49,793 bases of DNA from Acidobacteriaceae bacterium (GTDB taxonomy: Bacteria > Acidobacteriota > Terriglobia > Terriglobales > Acidobacteriaceae): assembly GCA_025462785.1 (NCBI GenBank), contig JAOAPG010000327.1:1-49793 (forward strand). The letters run 5' to 3'. This document shows positions 41,017 through 49,396 of the stretch, piece after piece. The position numbers and the translations under genes were made by a program. The notes beneath the pieces are model-generated. The model made no database searches. It was not told where the DNA came from and worked only from the letters and a program-made list of their open reading frames with translations. The first letter of the stretch is position 1, and every line of letters starts with the position of its first letter.

Positions 41017-41250
41017 TCAAGCCACCGTAACGTCGCGTTTCCTATGAACATCGAACCCAGCTTCCCGTAACAAAGCCGCGACATCGTCCTCAGTCAAACG
41101 AGACGCGTCGTACTCTATTCGAATGGCGTGAGCGTTTTCGTTGAAAGAAATTTTCCGCATTCCGTAAACATCCCGAGCCCTGTCCAGGGCGCGCAATTCA
41201 CTCTCTCCAGGTGGCGTACCGTATCCGAAGACAATGTCTACCGGTGTCAC
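41017..41250 (-). CDS. HMA-like small protein without metal-binding cysteines
   Basis: A 77-residue ferredoxin-like protein between dnaK and the sigma factor gene. Its VYGMRKISFNENAHAIRIEYDASRLTEDDVAALLREAGFDVHRK has the beta-alpha-beta pattern of heavy-metal-associated domains, including the EDDVAALLREAGF helix, but the CxxC that binds copper is absent. It may bind another ligand or a protein partner. In Acidobacteriota such a gene beside dnaK appears familiar to me, but I cannot name it. Gaps of 50 and 67 bases to its neighbours suggest co-transcription. Confidence 0.65.
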   Translation of the reverse strand: MTPVDIVFGYGTPPGESELRALDRARDVYGMRKISFNENAHAIRIEYDASRLTEDDVAALLREAGFDVHRKRDVTVA

Positions 41251-41300
41251 TCAGGCAACCTCGCCGTGCCTCGCCTTATACATTCATGCAAATGCTAGAA

Positions 41301-43235
41301 CTAGGCCGACTTCCGCTCGTCTACATCGACATACTCAGCGTCCACAACCCCTTCCTCTTTCTTTGCCTGACCATCAGCGCCTGCGGCCGGGCCCGCACCT
41401 GCTGTTGGTCCTGCGCCGGCACCACCTTGTGGCTGACTGGCTTTGTACATCTGCTCCGCTAATTTGTGCGAAACCTGGGTCAGGCGCTCGCGCGCTCTAT
41501 CCATCTGAGTTTTGTCATCGGAATTGAGCGCGGTTTTGGCGTCGGCAATTGCACTCTCAACTTCGCCTCGCTCCGATCCGGAGATCTTGTCGCCATTTTC
41601 GCGCAGCATCTTCTCTACGCTGTAGACGAGAGAATCCAGTTGGTTCTTAGCCTCGATCTGTTCGCGTCTGGCTTTATCTTCTTCGGAATGCGCCTCGGCT
41701 TCCTTCGCCATCCGATCGACATCTTCTTTGCTCAGACCCGAAGAGGAAGTAATAGTGATCTTCTGGTCTTTGCCAGTGGCCCTGTCCTTCGCGTGAACGT
41801 TGAGAATACCGTTCGCATCAATATCGAATGTCACTTCGACCTGAGGCACGCCACGCGGTGCAGGCGGAATGCCGGTCAACTGGAATTTTCCGAGGGTGCG
41901 ATTCTGGGTGGCCATAGGGCGCTCCCCCTGTAACACGTGAACCTCAACCGAGGTCTGATTATCAGCCGCGGTTGAGAATGTCTCCGTCTTCTTGGTTGGA
42001 ATCGTCGTGTTCCGCGGAATCATTTGAGTCGCGACGCCACCCTGGGTTTCGATGGCAAGTGTGAGCGGAGTCACATCTAGCAGCAGCAAATCTTTCACGT
42101 CGCCCTGGAGTACGCCACCTTGGATAGCTGCTCCAACCGCAACTACCTCGTCCGGGTTGACGCTCTTGTTGCCTTCTTTGCCGAAGAGGTCCTTTACGAG
42201 ACGCTGAATTCGCGGCATGCGGGTTTGTCCACCCACCAGCACTACTTCGTTGATCTTGCTCGCATCAACACCCGCGTCCTGCATGCATTGTTTACTAGGA
42301 GGAACCGAGCGCTGGATCAGGTCCTCCACCATAGACTCGAGTTTTGCGCGAGTCAATTTTTTCACCAGGTGCTTCGGACCGCTGGCGTCGGCGGTAATGA
42401 AGGGAAGATTGATTTCGGTCTCCATCGTGGTGGAGAGTTCGATCTTGGCGCGTTCGGCCGCGTCGCGCAGGCGCTGCAATGCCATCTCGTTCCCTTTTGC
42501 GCGCAAATCAAGCCCTTCATCCTTCCTGAACTCATCAATCAGCCAGTCGACAATTCTCTGGTCAATGTTGTCGCCACCGAGGTGAGTATCGCCATTCGTG
42601 GCTTTCACTTCGATGACACCGTCACCGACTTCGAGGATGGAGATATCGAACGTCCCACCCCCGAAGTCGTAGACGGAGATGGTCTCATCTTTCTTCTTAT
42701 CGAGACCGTAAGCCAGGGCTGCTGCCGTCGGTTCATTGATGATGCGCTTCACATCCATTCCCGCGATGCTCCCCGCGTCTTTGGTCGCCTGTCTCTGAGC
42801 GTCGTTGAAGTAGGCAGGGACCGTGATGACGGCATCGTTTACCCTCTCACCCAAGTAGTCTTCAGCCGCTTTCTTCAGCTTCTGCAAGATCATGGCGGAG
42901 ATCTGCTGCGGGGTGTACTTTTTCCCTTGAGCAACAATCAATACATGGTCCCCTTCGGGTTCGATTTTGAAGGGAACCATCTTCAACTCTTCTCGCACTT
43001 CCTCATAGCGGCGCCCCATGAAACGTTTGATGGAATAAATAGTGTTTTCAGGATTTGTAATCGCCTGCCGCTTGGCGACTTGTCCCACAAGGATTTCTCC
43101 TGTCTTGGTAAACGCAACGACTGACGGGGTTGTGCGTCCGCCCTCTTCATTAGGAATGACCTTGGCTTCCCCTCCTTCCATCACGGATACCACTGAATTT
43201 GTGGTGCCGAGATCAATGCCGATTATCTTTGCCAT
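41301..43235 (-). CDS. dnaK: Hsp70 chaperone DnaK
   Basis: A 644-residue Hsp70. The ATPase domain begins IIGIDLGTTNSVVSVMEGGEAKVIPN and contains VITVPAYFNDAQRQATKDAG and DFGGGTFDISILEVGDGVIEVKA. The substrate domain contains DVTPLTLAIETQGG and FQLTGIPPAPRGVPQVEVTFDIDANG. The C-terminal lid ends in a Gly/Ala-rich tail and EGVVDAEYVDVDE. Length and motifs are normal. It folds and rescues proteins with DnaJ and GrpE, neither of which is nearby, so it may be an extra copy. It is preceded by a DUF4136 gene and followed by HMA-like and sigma-factor genes. Confidence 0.97.
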   Translation of the reverse strand: MAKIIGIDLGTTNSVVSVMEGGEAKVIPNEEGGRTTPSVVAFTKTGEILVGQVAKRQAITNPENTIYSIKRFMGRRYEEVREELKMVPFKIEPEGDHVLIVAQGKKYTPQQISAMILQKLKKAAEDYLGERVNDAVITVPAYFNDAQRQATKDAGSIAGMDVKRIINEPTAAALAYGLDKKKDETISVYDFGGGTFDISILEVGDGVIEVKATNGDTHLGGDNIDQRIVDWLIDEFRKDEGLDLRAKGNEMALQRLRDAAERAKIELSTTMETEINLPFITADASGPKHLVKKLTRAKLESMVEDLIQRSVPPSKQCMQDAGVDASKINEVVLVGGQTRMPRIQRLVKDLFGKEGNKSVNPDEVVAVGAAIQGGVLQGDVKDLLLLDVTPLTLAIETQGGVATQMIPRNTTIPTKKTETFSTAADNQTSVEVHVLQGERPMATQNRTLGKFQLTGIPPAPRGVPQVEVTFDIDANGILNVHAKDRATGKDQKITITSSSGLSKEDVDRMAKEAEAHSEEDKARREQIEAKNQLDSLVYSVEKMLRENGDKISGSERGEVESAIADAKTALNSDDKTQMDRARERLTQVSHKLAEQMYKASQPQGGAGAGPTAGAGPAAGADGQAKKEEGVVDAEYVDVDERKSA

Positions 43236-43276
43236 GACGAAAATCTCCGAAGTATGATCGATGATGTTATGTAACG

Positions 43277-43798
43277 TTATTCTTTAGATTTCGGCGGGAA
43301 GTGTTCAAACATTTTATGAACAGCTTTGTTGAGCTTATCCATGTCCTTATGCGGATTGCCCGCCACAGTATCTGTTGCTGATCCGCGCCAAATGAGTTTC
43401 TTAGTAGCTGTGTCGAACATATCTATGATGAGTGTTCCCTCTTTGTATCTTTCTTCTACTGTGGTCGCGTCACCAAAGCCACCCCAAAACCATCCGTCGA
43501 ATCCGTCATAAAAAGTCCGCAAAGTCGTTTTTTCGTGGGTAGTGCCAACTGCGACCAATGAAACATCCCCACCGCTCGGAACTTGCGTCCACCCTTTTGC
43601 CGCCAGCTCCTTGTCGGCCGCTTCCTTGACTCGGTCATTCCAGAGGGGGTCCGGCATTTCGACTTTGGCCCATGAATAGGTCTTGTACCGCGAAAAATCT
43701 ACATGGTGGTCATAGTCGGTTTTGACATCAATAGCAAATACGGAGTTGGCGATAAACAGCAAGACAGCGATCAACACAAAACGGGCTTGCACTTTCAT
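43277..43798 (-). CDS. DUF4136 secreted protein
   Basis: A 173-residue exported protein. A signal peptide (FVLIAVLLFIANSVFA) is followed by a DUF4136 domain (IDVKTDYDHHVDFSRYKTYSWAKVEMPDPLWNDRVKEAADKELAAKGW, GTLIIDMFDTATKKLIWRGSATDTV, and a typical aromatic loop GFDGWFWGGFGD). DUF4136 proteins are envelope proteins of unknown function; no lipobox cysteine is visible. Start at 43798, with AAGGAGAGCAA upstream. It is the first gene of the dnaK run, and a shared-motif promoter lies about 80 bases upstream. Confidence 0.85.
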   Translation of the reverse strand: MKVQARFVLIAVLLFIANSVFAIDVKTDYDHHVDFSRYKTYSWAKVEMPDPLWNDRVKEAADKELAAKGWTQVPSGGDVSLVAVGTTHEKTTLRTFYDGFDGWFWGGFGDATTVEERYKEGTLIIDMFDTATKKLIWRGSATDTVAGNPHKDMDKLNKAVHKMFEHFPPKSKE

Positions 43799-43876
43799 TT
43801 GCTCTCCTTGTGTTCTGTAGCTCACTGTGGATGTTTGGCAACTATTTTGATTTCAGTTAGTCAGCTCCTAGTTTTG

Positions 43877-43908
43877 ATCGTAGCCACCGTACATATCCGT
43901 ATCAATTC
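43877..43908 (-). promoter_or_regulatory. shared-motif promoter heading the DUF4136-dnaK-sigma run
   Basis: On the minus strand, GAATTGAT (43908-43901) and GCTACGAT (43884-43877) with the common spacing; the seventh base of the first half is A rather than T. The predicted start is near 43870, about 72 bases before the first ATG. Confidence 0.55.
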
Positions 43909-44014
43909 GTCATCCGTGTGAATGACACCTTCCCAACAAGGGGTAGGTGAGTGTTCACCTTCAGGAAGAGGACTCCCTAGTTCGTAGGCACTAAATTGCC
44001 GAGATGCAAACGAG

Positions 44015-44046
44015 GAATTGTTGAGAAAACCTGGAGTTACTACGAT
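44015..44046 (+). promoter_or_regulatory. shared-motif promoter upstream of the YfdX gene
   Basis: GAATTGTT at 44015-44022 and ACTACGAT at 44039-44046. The predicted start near 44053 leaves a leader of about 62 bases. With the copy at 43877-43908 it forms a divergent pair about 110 bases apart. Confidence 0.65.
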
Positions 44047-44114
44047 CTCAAATAGATACTCATTGGTCTTCCAACTATGTCTGACATGGGGGAAGAATAA
44101 GGTACGGATGTTTT

Positions 44115-45083
44115 ATGAAAGCCGCATTAGATGTTGCGTTGCCCCTGCTGGCAATTTCGCTCGCAGGTTGGCTGGGATTTGCGTCAATGGTTAATGCCAG
44201 CACCGCGGATACAGCTTCGGATACCAAGACCACGACTCAAACGCAGGGGCGACCTAGCCTTGAAAGACAGCGAAAGAATGCTGAGCAGCAGGCACGGCCC
44301 GACATTGAGAAACAGCGGAAGGAAACCGAGCAGCAAGCAAAGAAGAACCTGGATCAGGACGCTATAGACGCGATCAGGGAAACTGAAAAAGCTATCAATG
44401 CCATAGCTGCAAATAAAAATGACGAGGCTTTGGCAGCCATCGAACGTGCCACGGGAAAGATCAATATTCTACTTGCGCGCAACCCGGGGACCGCGCTTAT
44501 CCCAGTGGATGCGGAGGTCGATGTTCTCGACACGGCCCCGCAGGATTCTCAAGCTATTTTAGATATTGCAAAGGACGCGTCCAGGGCAGTTGATGACAAG
44601 GACTATCCGACAGCGCGCATCCTGCTCCATTCTTTAATGAGTGAAATTCACGTTCGAACTTATCACCTTCCACTCGCAACGTATCCGACCGCGCTGAAAG
44701 ATGCCGCTCGCTTACTGGACCAGAAGAAAAATCAAGAGGCCAGCGCTGTCCTCTTGACGGCCCTCAATACTTTGGTAGCGGTGGATCGAGTTACACCCAT
44801 ACCGTTACTTCGAGCACGTGACGCGATCAACGAAGCTCAAGCTCAGCGCCAGAAAGATAAGAACGCGGCTCAAAAGAGCTTGGAAATCGCAAAACACGAA
44901 TTAGAGCGGGCTAGAGAACTTGGGTACGCTGGTAAGGATGCAGAATATCCTTCTCTCAATGACCAGATCGCGAATCTTGAGAAGCAGCTCAATGCCGGTG
45001 GAGATGCGACTTCAGTCTTTGCCAAACTTAGAGAAAAACTCGACGCATTCGTCAAGCGTGCATCCGGAGACGATCATCATTGA
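44115..45083 (+). CDS. YfdX-family secreted protein
   Basis: A 322-residue exported protein with a signal segment (about residues 5-28) and a charged Gln/Lys-rich linker (GRPSLERQRKNAEQQARPDIEKQRKETEQQ). The helical YfdX core (about 80-322) includes ALAAIERATGKINILLARNP, YPTARILLHSLMSEIHVRTYHLPLATYPTALKDAARLLDQKK and a final KLREKLDAF. YfdX proteins are linked to acid and multidrug stress in enterobacteria, but the mechanism is unknown. A good shared-motif promoter precedes it, divergent from the dnaK run. Confidence 0.88.
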   Translation: MKAALDVALPLLAISLAGWLGFASMVNASTADTASDTKTTTQTQGRPSLERQRKNAEQQARPDIEKQRKETEQQAKKNLDQDAIDAIRETEKAINAIAANKNDEALAAIERATGKINILLARNPGTALIPVDAEVDVLDTAPQDSQAILDIAKDASRAVDDKDYPTARILLHSLMSEIHVRTYHLPLATYPTALKDAARLLDQKKNQEASAVLLTALNTLVAVDRVTPIPLLRARDAINEAQAQRQKDKNAAQKSLEIAKHELERARELGYAGKDAEYPSLNDQIANLEKQLNAGGDATSVFAKLREKLDAFVKRASGDDHH

Positions 45084-45127
45084 TGTGTGAGTGTCGTGAT
45101 TGCTGCACCATACTTCCAAGCAGGAAG

Positions 45128-45685
45128 TTACGGCCACACATGACAGGTTTTGCATTCTGTTTGTGCTTGATTCTTTTGGTGGCAGCTTAAACAGCTAAAC
45201 ATTGTTGTTGTACTGGTCGCCTCAACCATGCGATCTACGTGTGTTATCTCTCCGTGACAGGCTTCACACTTCTTTCCGGCCTCCAGATGCTTGCGATGTG
45301 TCCAACGCAGACCTGGCGTTAGCGTGTAAACGCGCACCCACGGGATTGGTTGTTTGGAACGCGACAATTCAGCCACTTTTTGGATTGCGGGCTTATCCTT
45401 TGCGATGACGCGGTGGCATCCCATGCAAGTGCTCGCCCATGGGAGTGTCATCAACACGCCGGGAGCTGGATTGGTGTGGCAATATTCGCAGTTCACTCCC
45501 TGCTCGGAATGGAGTTTGTGACTGAAGGGAATTGGTTGCTCGGGTGGCTGCGGTGCTAAGGGATTGTTCGGCACTTCCTGACGCACAGATCGTGGATTGG
45601 TGTCGTCATCGGATAGAAGACCGGTTGGACCAAGAAGCAGTATTCCCGCGATTAGTACGACGACTGCCTTATTGATTTGGCCCAC
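45128..45685 (-). CDS. pentaheme periplasmic cytochrome c (cytochrome c3/c7-like)
   Basis: A 185-residue exported cytochrome with an N-terminal signal or anchor and five CxxCH heme motifs: CEYCH (66-70), CMGCH (87-91), CEACH (140-144), CLSCH (165-169) and CKTCH (178-182). Lone histidines near motifs (for example FSHKLH and WTHRKH) could be second axial ligands. This layout resembles the multiheme cytochromes of alternative complex III (ActA-like) or c7 carriers. The start is GTG 45685 with AGGGGC upstream. It follows the flavoprotein gene by 44 bases; it may accept electrons released by that enzyme (inference). Confidence 0.85.
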   Translation of the reverse strand: MGQINKAVVVLIAGILLLGPTGLLSDDDTNPRSVRQEVPNNPLAPQPPEQPIPFSHKLHSEQGVNCEYCHTNPAPGVLMTLPWASTCMGCHRVIAKDKPAIQKVAELSRSKQPIPWVRVYTLTPGLRWTHRKHLEAGKKCEACHGEITHVDRMVEATSTTTMFSCLSCHQKNQAQTECKTCHVWP

Positions 45686-45729
45686 GAACGCCCCTATGTT
45701 CCGCTTCTTCCTTGACTCAGTGCTTCTCT

Positions 45730-47397
45730 TCAGCTTTTCTTCCCTACGACTTGGTCAATGCTCGTTCCAAAATCCTTGAGCATTACAGTTGCGGCATTTC
45801 GACCGGGCGCTCCCGTTACAGATCCGCCTGGGAAAGTGGTTGCTCCGGTCTGATACAAGCCAGGGATTGGCATTCGATGTTGAGCCCATCCGGGCACCGG
45901 ACGCATGTTGCCAGATTGTGATGGTCCCCATGCACCCGCATGACAACTTCCGTGCCAGTTGTGAGGATTCATCCGCTCGAGGTCCAGCGGACTGTCGACG
46001 ACCCGAGCCAATATTTTTTCATCGGTCAAACTCGGAGAGAAACGCCGCAAGTAACGAAGGCTAGCTTCCGCAACGTGATCTTTGATTGCGTCCCAGTGTT
46101 GCGGACCTTCTTTCAAATCGTAGGGTTGATATCCGACGACCTTCACCGTATGCATGCCTTGCGGCGCTCGGGTGGGGTCCGCAATGGTGCAACAAATAAT
46201 ATGAAGCGGCGGATCATCCAGATTGACAGCGCCGCGTGCGTAGTCGTATCCGAAACGCAGCGCTCGTTCCGGCGAAGCCATAAGGCCAGAATGCACCGGA
46301 CTCAAAGTGCCGCCACTAACCGCGTACTTCGGAGGTTCCGTCGTGGCATAGTTCGTGGCTATCATGGAACATTCGGCTTGCCAACTGTCGACGCCATCGA
46401 CGAAGTCTTGAGTCCATAGCTCGCGCGGCGCCATGTCGACCAGCTGTTTTATATGGATGGTCGACAGCACCGCCTTTTGCGCTCTGTACAAACTGCCGTC
46501 TTCGCACTCGACGCCGGTACACTTGCCGGACTCAATGATGAGTCGAACCACTGGCTTGTTTGGGAGAACAACTCCGCCATGCGCTTCGATATAGCGCGCG
46601 AGCGCTTCAGACAATTGCCCTGACCCTCCCTTCGGAAGGGGACGGCTCCAACGCTGTTGATTGAATGACGAGTAGGCACTACGGCCAGTTACCGGATGAT
46701 CTGGCGGCTGGTTGCTCCATGGACTGGCCAGCATGAATGACCGGCAGTGGTCGTCCTCAAAATTGTCGCGGATGATTTGCCATGCAGACATTGCAAGACG
46801 CCGCTGCCAAAGTTTTCCCTTCGGATGTTCGGCCAGCCGGTCGTTTAGCGGTTTGGCAAATCCAATAGGCGAGAAAGTCGTAGCTTCCAGGAACGGCTTC
46901 ACAGACTCATACTCAGTCAACATGCGCCGGTATGCTGCACCGTCTTTTTTCGAAAACTTCGCGAACTCGGCACAGGTCCGGTCAATATCGCGCCATTGCG
47001 TTAAATAGGTGCCGTCCGGAAAAGGCATGTGAAAGACCGGATCGGGCTGAATGTATTCCAGCCCATAATCTCCCAACTTAAGTTCATCTTCACGTATGAG
47101 CGGGTTATCAAATAACGCGGTGTGTGCTGAAGAGCAAGTATCGTGCAGAAATCCCTTCAATGTTAATTCTGCTGTTTTCACTCCGCCGCCCAGAATTGGA
47201 CGCCCCTCAAGCACAATGCAGCGAAAGCCAGCCTTGGCCAGATAAGCGGCCGCAATCAGACTGTTGTGTCCGGCTCCTGCGACCACGACATCGAAGCGAT
47301 CCGTACTCGGAGTCTGTTGGCCTAGTCCAAATGTCTTCAAGGCTACTGGAGCCAGAGCCGCTCCCTTGACGAAACCGCGGCGTGTCATCGCTGTCAT
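45730..47397 (-). CDS. Tat-exported FAD-dependent oxidoreductase (phytoene-desaturase/PYROXD2-like)
   Basis: A 555-residue flavoprotein. A twin-arginine signal (TRRGFVKGAALAPVALKTFG) precedes a Rossmann motif (FDVVVAGAGHNSLIAAAYLAKAGFRCIVLEG). A large domain follows, with GGSGQLSEALARYIEAHGG, and a C-terminal FAD motif PIPGLYQTGATTFPGGSVTGAPGRNAA. It belongs to the amine-oxidase/phytoene-desaturase-like family (PYROXD2-type); the substrate is unknown. Export in folded form fits a periplasmic role next to a multiheme cytochrome. Start at 47397, with AGGATG upstream; the longer frame to 47463 overlaps the previous gene. Confidence 0.85.
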   Translation of the reverse strand: MTAMTRRGFVKGAALAPVALKTFGLGQQTPSTDRFDVVVAGAGHNSLIAAAYLAKAGFRCIVLEGRPILGGGVKTAELTLKGFLHDTCSSAHTALFDNPLIREDELKLGDYGLEYIQPDPVFHMPFPDGTYLTQWRDIDRTCAEFAKFSKKDGAAYRRMLTEYESVKPFLEATTFSPIGFAKPLNDRLAEHPKGKLWQRRLAMSAWQIIRDNFEDDHCRSFMLASPWSNQPPDHPVTGRSAYSSFNQQRWSRPLPKGGSGQLSEALARYIEAHGGVVLPNKPVVRLIIESGKCTGVECEDGSLYRAQKAVLSTIHIKQLVDMAPRELWTQDFVDGVDSWQAECSMIATNYATTEPPKYAVSGGTLSPVHSGLMASPERALRFGYDYARGAVNLDDPPLHIICCTIADPTRAPQGMHTVKVVGYQPYDLKEGPQHWDAIKDHVAEASLRYLRRFSPSLTDEKILARVVDSPLDLERMNPHNWHGSCHAGAWGPSQSGNMRPVPGWAQHRMPIPGLYQTGATTFPGGSVTGAPGRNAATVMLKDFGTSIDQVVGKKS

Positions 47398-47423
47398 AAA
47401 GACATCCTGGGTGGAGCGCAATA

Positions 47424-48260
47424 TTACTGGACTGTGGTCTGTTGACTGAACGCCATTATCCATTTGCCGTCGCGCTTGATCCAGACGCGAGTCACATGAA
47501 TTGCCTTTCCCGTCGCGCGTTGATGTTCGGCTTTCATCACGACCGTATCGCCAAAGTCGAACATCTTCGCGGCGACCAATGGAACCGGCGCCGACGGCGA
47601 TCCGTTCTGCTTTTGTTTATCCAGGATCGCCATTCGATCACTCTTCGTGAGCACGTGGTCATTATTATTGTTGACCAACAGGAACTCATCCGCGACATGC
47701 GGAGCCCAACCTTCAGACTCGTGGTTCGTAACTGCGGTCTCGAGCTCTTGCCACGAAGCGATAATGTCTCGCTCGGCTTCGTTCTTTGGAGCGTATGGGA
47801 GGGTTTTGCAAGGGTTTTCGCATTCTCGCGAATCATTCTTAGGCGGCGTGGGCTGCTTCGATAGAATGGTCTCCTGATACGCGAGCAACTTCCATACTGA
47901 CTTTTCATTGACCCAAATACGCACCCCGTGGACTCGATCATGAGAAGTTGTCACAACAGCTACTTGGCCGTATGGGTACGCTCTGGAATCAGTGTTCCCT
48001 TCCTTAGTCATCGGGGCGCTGAGGTCGTCAAGGAATTGTGCCCGCGTCTCTGTTTTTCCTTGCGAGTCCGTCCACGTGAAATCGCTGTCCAGCACAGCTT
48101 CGGCTCGCGCTTTATCCCCCTTTACAAGCGTTTGCTCGAGTGCTTGATCGGCCTGAAGCAGGGCCTTATTCCCCATAATTTCCGATTCAGCGGCTTGGGC
48201 GAGTAAGGATGCAATGAATACAACCGGGAGTACTGCACTAATCAGAACTATTCGCTTCAT
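47424..48260 (-). CDS. secreted tandem SnoaL/DUF4440-like protein (copy 2)
   Basis: A 278-residue exported protein. A signal peptide (IVLISAVLPVVFIASLLAQA) precedes two NTF2-like units: residues about 25-140 (DQALEQTLVKGDKARAEAVLDSDFTWTDSQGKT ... VRIWVNEKSVWKLLAYQET) and about 160-278 (SWQELETAVTNHESEGWAPHVADEFLL ... TRVWIKRDGKWIMAFSQQT). They are joined by CENPCKTLPY. The double domain suggests a scaffold binding a small molecule or a two-site enzyme; function is unknown. It is a paralogue of the next gene upstream and lies 26 bases before the Tat flavoprotein gene. Confidence 0.75.
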   Translation of the reverse strand: MKRIVLISAVLPVVFIASLLAQAAESEIMGNKALLQADQALEQTLVKGDKARAEAVLDSDFTWTDSQGKTETRAQFLDDLSAPMTKEGNTDSRAYPYGQVAVVTTSHDRVHGVRIWVNEKSVWKLLAYQETILSKQPTPPKNDSRECENPCKTLPYAPKNEAERDIIASWQELETAVTNHESEGWAPHVADEFLLVNNNNDHVLTKSDRMAILDKQKQNGSPSAPVPLVAAKMFDFGDTVVMKAEHQRATGKAIHVTRVWIKRDGKWIMAFSQQTTVQ

Positions 48261-48287
48261 TGAGTTTTTTCTCGAAGGATCCGAAGA

Positions 48288-49172
48288 TCATTGACTCACC
48301 CGCGTAGAGCGGTCGATCACCGTTTGCTGGCTGTAGACCAATTGCCATCGTCCATCGCGCTTCACCCATATGCGCATGGCTTGATAAGGATTGCCGCCTC
48401 TAGTTGGTTGTTGTTGATCGGACATTACCGCTGTGTCCCCGAATATCCAAACATTCATTGTTCCGGGGATAACGGTTCCGATATCAGTGACAGTCTTACC
48501 TTGAGCTTGCTTCTTGATAATTGCTACGCGGTCCGCCTTTGTGAGCGGATTGCCGTCCTCTTTCACATTAAAAACGAACTCGTCCGCAACGTGAGACGCC
48601 CAACCATTGGCGTCACGATGATTGACCGCGTCTTCAAGCGCTTCCCATGAGGCAACCACGACCTGAGCCTCAGCTGAGGTAGCATCATAAGGAATGCTCT
48701 TGCATGGATTCTCGCAAGATGTTCCCACGGGTACAGTGGCTTGGGTAGTCGCTGTCTTCCCCACGACCACTGTGTCCTGCTGGAGCAGAACTTTCCAGCC
48801 CGGCTGCTCCTTTACCCATACCCTCACAAAACGAATCCTGTCAGAGGAGCTCTGAGCGGTTCCAGTGATATAGACGACGCTCCCGTAATCGTGCGCCTTG
48901 CCATCATAGACGAGCGTTAAGTCGGCCATCTTCTCTAATAACTGAGTTCTGTTCCAGGTTTCCCCCGTTCTGTTTGTCCAGCTGAAGTTCTCATCGAGGA
49001 ATGCGCCGGTTGCAACTTTGTCACCCTTGGAGATGGCTTGGATTAGGGCGTGGTCTTCTGCTGAAACTGAGAGGTCGGCGGCTTCGACTGAAAACGGGAC
49101 TGAGAGAGTTCCTGCGAAAATGCTGGCGATAGCGGCGAGCCGAGCGATTATTTTGCTTGGGAAGTTTGTCAT
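48288..49172 (-). CDS. secreted tandem SnoaL/DUF4440-like protein (copy 1)
   Basis: A 294-residue exported paralogue of the preceding entry, with the same plan: a signal peptide (ARLAAIASIFAGTLSVPFSVEA), a first NTF2-like unit (DHALIQAISKGDKVATGAFLDENFSWTNRTGET), the linker TSCENPCKSIPYD, and a second unit (SWEALEDAVNHRDANGWASHVADEFVF ... MRIWVKRDGRWQLVYSQQT). The shared cysteine pair in CENPCK suggests a disulfide in the linker. Two adjacent copies point to duplication. First gene of a four-gene minus-strand run. Confidence 0.75.
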   Translation of the reverse strand: MTNFPSKIIARLAAIASIFAGTLSVPFSVEAADLSVSAEDHALIQAISKGDKVATGAFLDENFSWTNRTGETWNRTQLLEKMADLTLVYDGKAHDYGSVVYITGTAQSSSDRIRFVRVWVKEQPGWKVLLQQDTVVVGKTATTQATVPVGTSCENPCKSIPYDATSAEAQVVVASWEALEDAVNHRDANGWASHVADEFVFNVKEDGNPLTKADRVAIIKKQAQGKTVTDIGTVIPGTMNVWIFGDTAVMSDQQQPTRGGNPYQAMRIWVKRDGRWQLVYSQQTVIDRSTRVSQ

Positions 49173-49216
49173 ATATTTCGCATTGAGCCCGTACGTCGCA
49201 GTCGTATGGTCAGACC

Positions 49217-49247
49217 TCTATACCATATTGCGACCATCAGTTGTCAA
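49217..49247 (-). promoter_or_regulatory. possible sigma-70 promoter for the SnoaL/flavoprotein/cytochrome run
   Basis: On the minus strand, TTGACA (49247-49242) is followed after 19 bases by TATAGA (49222-49217), about 45 bases before the ATG at 49172. The spacing is longer than ideal. This run does not carry the window's shared motif. On the plus strand a TTGACA at 49330-49335 precedes the receptor gene, but no clear second half follows. Confidence 0.35.
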
Positions 49248-49396
49248 CAATAATGTCCAAAATTCACCCAGGGCTGGCCGCATCCCGCCAATTACAACTA
49301 ACTTGATTATTTTAGTAGAGTATATTATCTTGACAGTTGACTCCGTGTGATGGTACAGCTGTCAGACCGTAATTTGCATTCTTCCAAAGGGGGTTT

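Noticed and set aside
42120..43124. 334-codon plus-strand frame opposite dnaK
   Set aside because: Antisense shadow of a highly conserved gene; its sequence shows no domain.
49330..49360. TTGACA as promoter for the TonB-dependent receptor
   Set aside because: No convincing second half at 16-18 bases; kept only as a remark.
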